A program made the position numbers and the translations under genes. DNA of 64,000 bases from Chitinophagales bacterium (GTDB taxonomy: Bacteria; Bacteroidota; Bacteroidia; Chitinophagales; Chitinophagaceae): positions 62,001 through 126,000 of the forward strand of contig JAFLBN010000002.1 of assembly GCA_017303395.1 (NCBI GenBank), written 5' to 3'. The notes under the pieces were generated by a model that had not been told where the DNA came from, ran no database searches, and was given only the letters and a program-made list of their open reading frames with translations. Below, piece by piece: positions 61,092 to 64,000 of the stretch; position 1 is the first letter of the stretch, and every line of letters begins with the position of its first letter.

Positions 61092-61099
61092 TACATTTG
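61092..61099 (+). promoter_or_regulatory. Promoter -7 element of the GT2-DUF2062 gene
   Basis: TACATTTG, an exact TAnnTTTG match followed by CGC, ends 9 nt before the ATG at 61109. Confidence 0.5.
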
Positions 61100-61108
61100 C
61101 GCACCCAT

Positions 61109-62281
61109 ATGCAAGACACCAAACAAAGGTTCAAACAACTGAAAGCCTGTGTGCTGATACCTACATATAATAATGCAGGTACACTAGCTGATGTGCTAAC
61201 CAATGTCTTGCAATATACCGACAACCTGATTGTTGTTAATGATGGCAGTACTGATAATACTGTTGAAATACTAAAGCAATTCCCAACCATACATGCAGTT
61301 AACTATACCCCCAACCAAGGTAAAGGTATGGCATTGCGAAGAGGAATAGAACAGGCTGCAAAGCTTGGCTATGAGTATGCCATTACAATGGATAGCGATG
61401 GCCAACATTATGCCAGTGACCTTGAACTGTTTCTGAACAAGATAGAAGAAACCCTAGGTGCGTTGATTATTGGTGCGAGGAATCTTAATCAGGAAAATGT
61501 ACAACTAAAAAGCAGTTTTGGTAACCGGTTTAGCAATTTCTGGTTTTGGGTAAACACTGGCATCACATTGCCCGATACACAAAGCGGCTACCGTTTATAT
61601 CCTGTACAGAAACTTGCCAAGAAAATATACTTTACTACCAAGTACGAATTTGAGATAGAAGTAATAGTACGCGCATCGTGGAGTGGAGTAGATATTACTT
61701 ACATTCCCATTTCTGTCTACTATCCAAAGCCTGAAGAAAGGGTTTCACACTTCCGACCATTTAAAGACTTCAGCCGCATTAGTGTATTGAACACTGTATT
61801 GGTATTAATAGCCTTGCTATGGATAAAGCCGCGCGACTTCGTCAGGCTATTATTCAGCAGAGAAGGATGGAAGAAAATATTCAAAGCGGTATTTGTTCAT
61901 CCTGAAGAGAGTAACCATACCAAGGCTGCATCTGTGGGTTTTGGAGTCTTTATGGGTATAGTACCTGTGTGGGGCTTCCAATTAGCAATAGGCATACCTG
62001 CAGCAATACTAATGCGTTTGAACAAAGCATTGTTTATACTGGCAGCCAACATCAGCATATTTCCTTTCACTCCATTCATATGGATGGCTAGCCTGTTAAC
62101 AGGCAAATGGCTGCTTGGTAATAAAGAATGGATTGTAGCATGGAAAGATTTTACACTGCAACGCTTTATGCAAGAAGGGCTTGCATTCTTTTTGGGTGGC
62201 ACAGTATTAAGTGTAGCTGCAGGTATTATTGCATACCTGCTTACTTATATTTTATTACTTCTCTTTAGAGGTAAAAAGTAG
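61109..62281 (+). CDS. Glycosyltransferase family 2 fused to a DUF2062 membrane domain
   Basis: 390 residues from the ATG; a TTG at 61097 is inside the promoter element. Residues about 10-230 are a GT2 domain (CVLIPTYNNAGTLADVL, VVNDGSTDNT, TMDSDGQH, DTQSGYRLYP) resembling dolichol-phosphate-mannose synthase-like enzymes. Residues about 255-390 are DUF2062, with a GVFMGIVPVWGFQ motif and about four spans. It probably moves a sugar onto a lipid carrier at the inner membrane; the sugar is unknown. It abuts the next gene stop to stop. Confidence 0.9.
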   Translation: MQDTKQRFKQLKACVLIPTYNNAGTLADVLTNVLQYTDNLIVVNDGSTDNTVEILKQFPTIHAVNYTPNQGKGMALRRGIEQAAKLGYEYAITMDSDGQHYASDLELFLNKIEETLGALIIGARNLNQENVQLKSSFGNRFSNFWFWVNTGITLPDTQSGYRLYPVQKLAKKIYFTTKYEFEIEVIVRASWSGVDITYIPISVYYPKPEERVSHFRPFKDFSRISVLNTVLVLIALLWIKPRDFVRLLFSREGWKKIFKAVFVHPEESNHTKAASVGFGVFMGIVPVWGFQLAIGIPAAILMRLNKALFILAANISIFPFTPFIWMASLLTGKWLLGNKEWIVAWKDFTLQRFMQEGLAFFLGGTVLSVAAGIIAYLLTYILLLLFRGKK

Positions 62282-63718
62282 CTATTTCTTTTTCTTTCCT
62301 ACAGTTTTAGCTACAGGTGCTACTTTAACTTGTTTCGCTTCAGCAGACGGGAATTCGAATGCTTTGATAGCTTCAGAAAGCTTCAATAATAACGGACTGT
62401 TACATAGATACATTATTATCAAAGGGAACATCTTGAATATACCACGCTTTGCTGTAGTGATATTGAACCATTTGGTGAAGTAGCTCATCAGCGGAAGTCC
62501 GAAATATATGATAGCAATACCAACAAGCATAAAAACGGCCTCTTTGTTTATTTTCTTTCTATATACTATTATATCTGCCACAAACACTAAAATGAAGATG
62601 TATATGATATAGCTGTATAATTGAAGGTTATCGCCACCAAATATCAATTCATTATTTATCCTGGCCATCCAATCAAAATACATTGAAACCGGACCCGGAT
62701 TTAATTCACTTTCCAGATTGGTACCAACAGGCAGGTAGTATTTTACAAATATATTTACCCAAACAAAGTAGAAAACTAACGGAACAGCAAGCATTAATCC
62801 TATTGAGTACCAGATACGTGACAGATCTACTTTATCTCTGTACAGGTAAACAAAAAGTAATGGTGTTGTTAGACCAATGAATATTAGAGTATCCAATCTT
62901 ACATATGTTGCGAAACCTAGTAACAATACACCAAACAAGAAGAGATTATATTCTTTAGTACGCGTGTATTGAAACAAATAATAGTATCCGGCAAAAAAGA
63001 ATACCATGTTACTATAGTCCCAAAGCAGAACATAAGTATAGCCATACACTTCCGGAATAGTGAGGAATAACAGTGTAACCAGACCTGCTAGAACAGGGTG
63101 TAAGCGATCGCGTACAAGATTGTAAACCCAAATTAAAAATGCTATAGTCAAGATAGTAAGCCACAGCTGGCCAAACGGATGAACAAACATTTTATAAATG
63201 ATTTGCAAATCTGTTATATATGGTGGTTTCAATAGGTTGGGTGTACTTTCCAGCAGATTGACACTAAATACAGAGTTACTTATTTTGTGCTCTATCAAAG
63301 CATAGTGTGATAGTGCTTCAGGACCCGATAATACGTCTCTAGCATATGGAGGATAATAATAGCACCGCCATACACTCGGCACTAACAATGCTGCGTACAC
63401 AACTATAAATAGTATCTCGTACAAAGCAGGCATTTTTAAGGCCTCTGACTTTAACGAACTTATTTTATATCTCCTTATAACGAAAATGTTGGGAAGTAGG
63501 GTAGCAATTACAATAGATACCAACACATTAGTTTTGGTTATTGGCAACTTGAATAATTCCAGCAACATGGGTAACAGTGAAAAGACCGCAATGCCAACTA
63601 TACTGGAAATTGCAAAAAGAACAATTGCTTTTTCTTTTATCCTGAAAAGATGAAGTATACCCCTGCCAGTTAAAAATTGGGCTATAATTAATAATATTAA
63701 TCCTGCGGTGTTCATCAA
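62282..63718 (-). CDS. Polytopic membrane protein, possibly glycosyltransferase-like
   Basis: 478 residues with about 11-12 hydrophobic spans. A large loop after the second or third span (YYYPPYARDVLSGPEALSHYALIEHKI) carries acidic and aromatic residues, an arrangement seen in GT-C-fold transferases, but no firm DxD-type catalytic motif was located. The C-terminus is basic. It starts 4 bp after the next gene in the same direction, and lies next to a GT2 gene, so lipid-linked sugar handling is the most reasonable context. Confidence 0.65.
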   Translation of the reverse strand: MMNTAGLILLIIAQFLTGRGILHLFRIKEKAIVLFAISSIVGIAVFSLLPMLLELFKLPITKTNVLVSIVIATLLPNIFVIRRYKISSLKSEALKMPALYEILFIVVYAALLVPSVWRCYYYPPYARDVLSGPEALSHYALIEHKISNSVFSVNLLESTPNLLKPPYITDLQIIYKMFVHPFGQLWLTILTIAFLIWVYNLVRDRLHPVLAGLVTLLFLTIPEVYGYTYVLLWDYSNMVFFFAGYYYLFQYTRTKEYNLFLFGVLLLGFATYVRLDTLIFIGLTTPLLFVYLYRDKVDLSRIWYSIGLMLAVPLVFYFVWVNIFVKYYLPVGTNLESELNPGPVSMYFDWMARINNELIFGGDNLQLYSYIIYIFILVFVADIIVYRKKINKEAVFMLVGIAIIYFGLPLMSYFTKWFNITTAKRGIFKMFPLIIMYLCNSPLLLKLSEAIKAFEFPSAEAKQVKVAPVAKTVGKKKK

Positions 63719-63722
63719 CTGG

Positions 63723-64000
63723 CTATTTTACAGATTTATATTCTTTGATAATGTTTGCTACAGCAGCACTATCTTCTAGTTTACTAAAGGACATACTGCC
63801 GTTAGCTGAAACAATACAATAGTTGGCCTTATATGCATCTTTAGCATCAATAGTAGTAGTATGTAAACCTGCATACAAATAACATACTACAGGCTCAGGC
63901 ATCACAACATTTTGTGTAAACTTCCCTGCATATGAGGCGGGAGGCATTAATACCAGCGCATTTTTAATCTTTTCCTTTTTCATATAATCATTAATAGAAG
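63723..64000 (-). CDS. Hypothetical protein, C-terminal end (5' end outside window)
   Basis: The frame is open through the right edge of the window; an ATG at 63983 is internal or possible, but the codons before it continue without a stop. The visible 92 residues include LVLMPPASYAGKFTQNVVMPEP and a YCIVSANGSMSF strand, ending in a Lys-rich helix. I do not recognise it. It is 4 bp upstream of the polytopic membrane protein and therefore co-transcribed with it. Confidence 0.6.
   Translation of the reverse strand, partial: SINDYMKKEKIKNALVLMPPASYAGKFTQNVVMPEPVVCYLYAGLHTTTIDAKDAYKANYCIVSANGSMSFSKLEDSAAVANIIKEYKSVK

Overview
The window reads as chromosome of a Bacteroidota bacterium, most likely a member of Chitinophagia. 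The evidence is five predicted type IX secretion (T9SS) cargo proteins with type A or gliding-type (CHU/type B) C-terminal domains, DUF4249, DUF6452 and DUF6048 envelope families, LytS/LytTR signalling, and many promoters with the Bacteroidota -7 element TAnnTTTG. I see no rRNA, tRNA or CRISPR array. All identifications come from reading motifs; no database search was run.

Layout. 0-8.3 kb: end of a flotillin gene, a large gliding-type secreted protein, an acetyltransferase, lpxK, a Kup potassium transporter, a DUF1697 protein and a small hydrolase. 8.2-16.2 kb: lipoproteins, dnaB, an intergenic cluster of DnaA-box-like sites, pheT with a coiled-coil gene, a DUF6452/DUF6048 pair and an OmpA-type protein. 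16.4-25.7 kb: a Crp/Fnr regulator followed by an exact FNR-type box and a 59-codon gene, two paralogous small Cys-rich lipoproteins, a secreted fibronectin-type protein, a secreted peptidylarginine-deiminase-like enzyme, a DDAH-like amidinohydrolase, and HPP-family and beta-barrel membrane proteins. 25.7-27.4 kb: an amino acid permease.

27.4-35.1 kb is a repeat-rich accessory island. It holds a sensor kinase that ends before any ATPase domain, a RepA-like AAA ATPase, a DUF6371 toprim-like protein, two membrane proteins of unknown function, a YdeI-like protein and a one-domain GIY-YIG nuclease. At least four repeat families lie between these genes. The strongest candidate for an undescribed system is the GIY-YIG gene, bracketed by two direct and two inverted copies of a 29-bp repeat. 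A second gene in the island is bracketed by a sequence variant of the same repeat.

35.2-64 kb is ordinary chromosome: pruA, a hybrid histidine kinase, a MATE transporter, pth, a PKD-rich gliding-type protein, trxB, a DUF4249 lipoprotein, an L,D-transpeptidase, the tyrosine-catabolic pair hmgA-hppD, a secreted intradiol dioxygenase, a LytS/LytTR pair, a DUF445 protein, and a co-directional run efp-accB-accC-rfbB-rfbA. The EF-P here carries Arg32 in an EarP-like loop. The window closes with hutI, a C45-family hydrolase, a GT2-DUF2062 fusion, a polytopic membrane protein and the end of one more gene.

Two regulatory themes recur. Strong hairpin terminators often sit exactly on stop codons between convergent genes. 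Several genes have a -7 element only 4-9 nt upstream of the ATG, which implies leaderless or nearly leaderless mRNAs.
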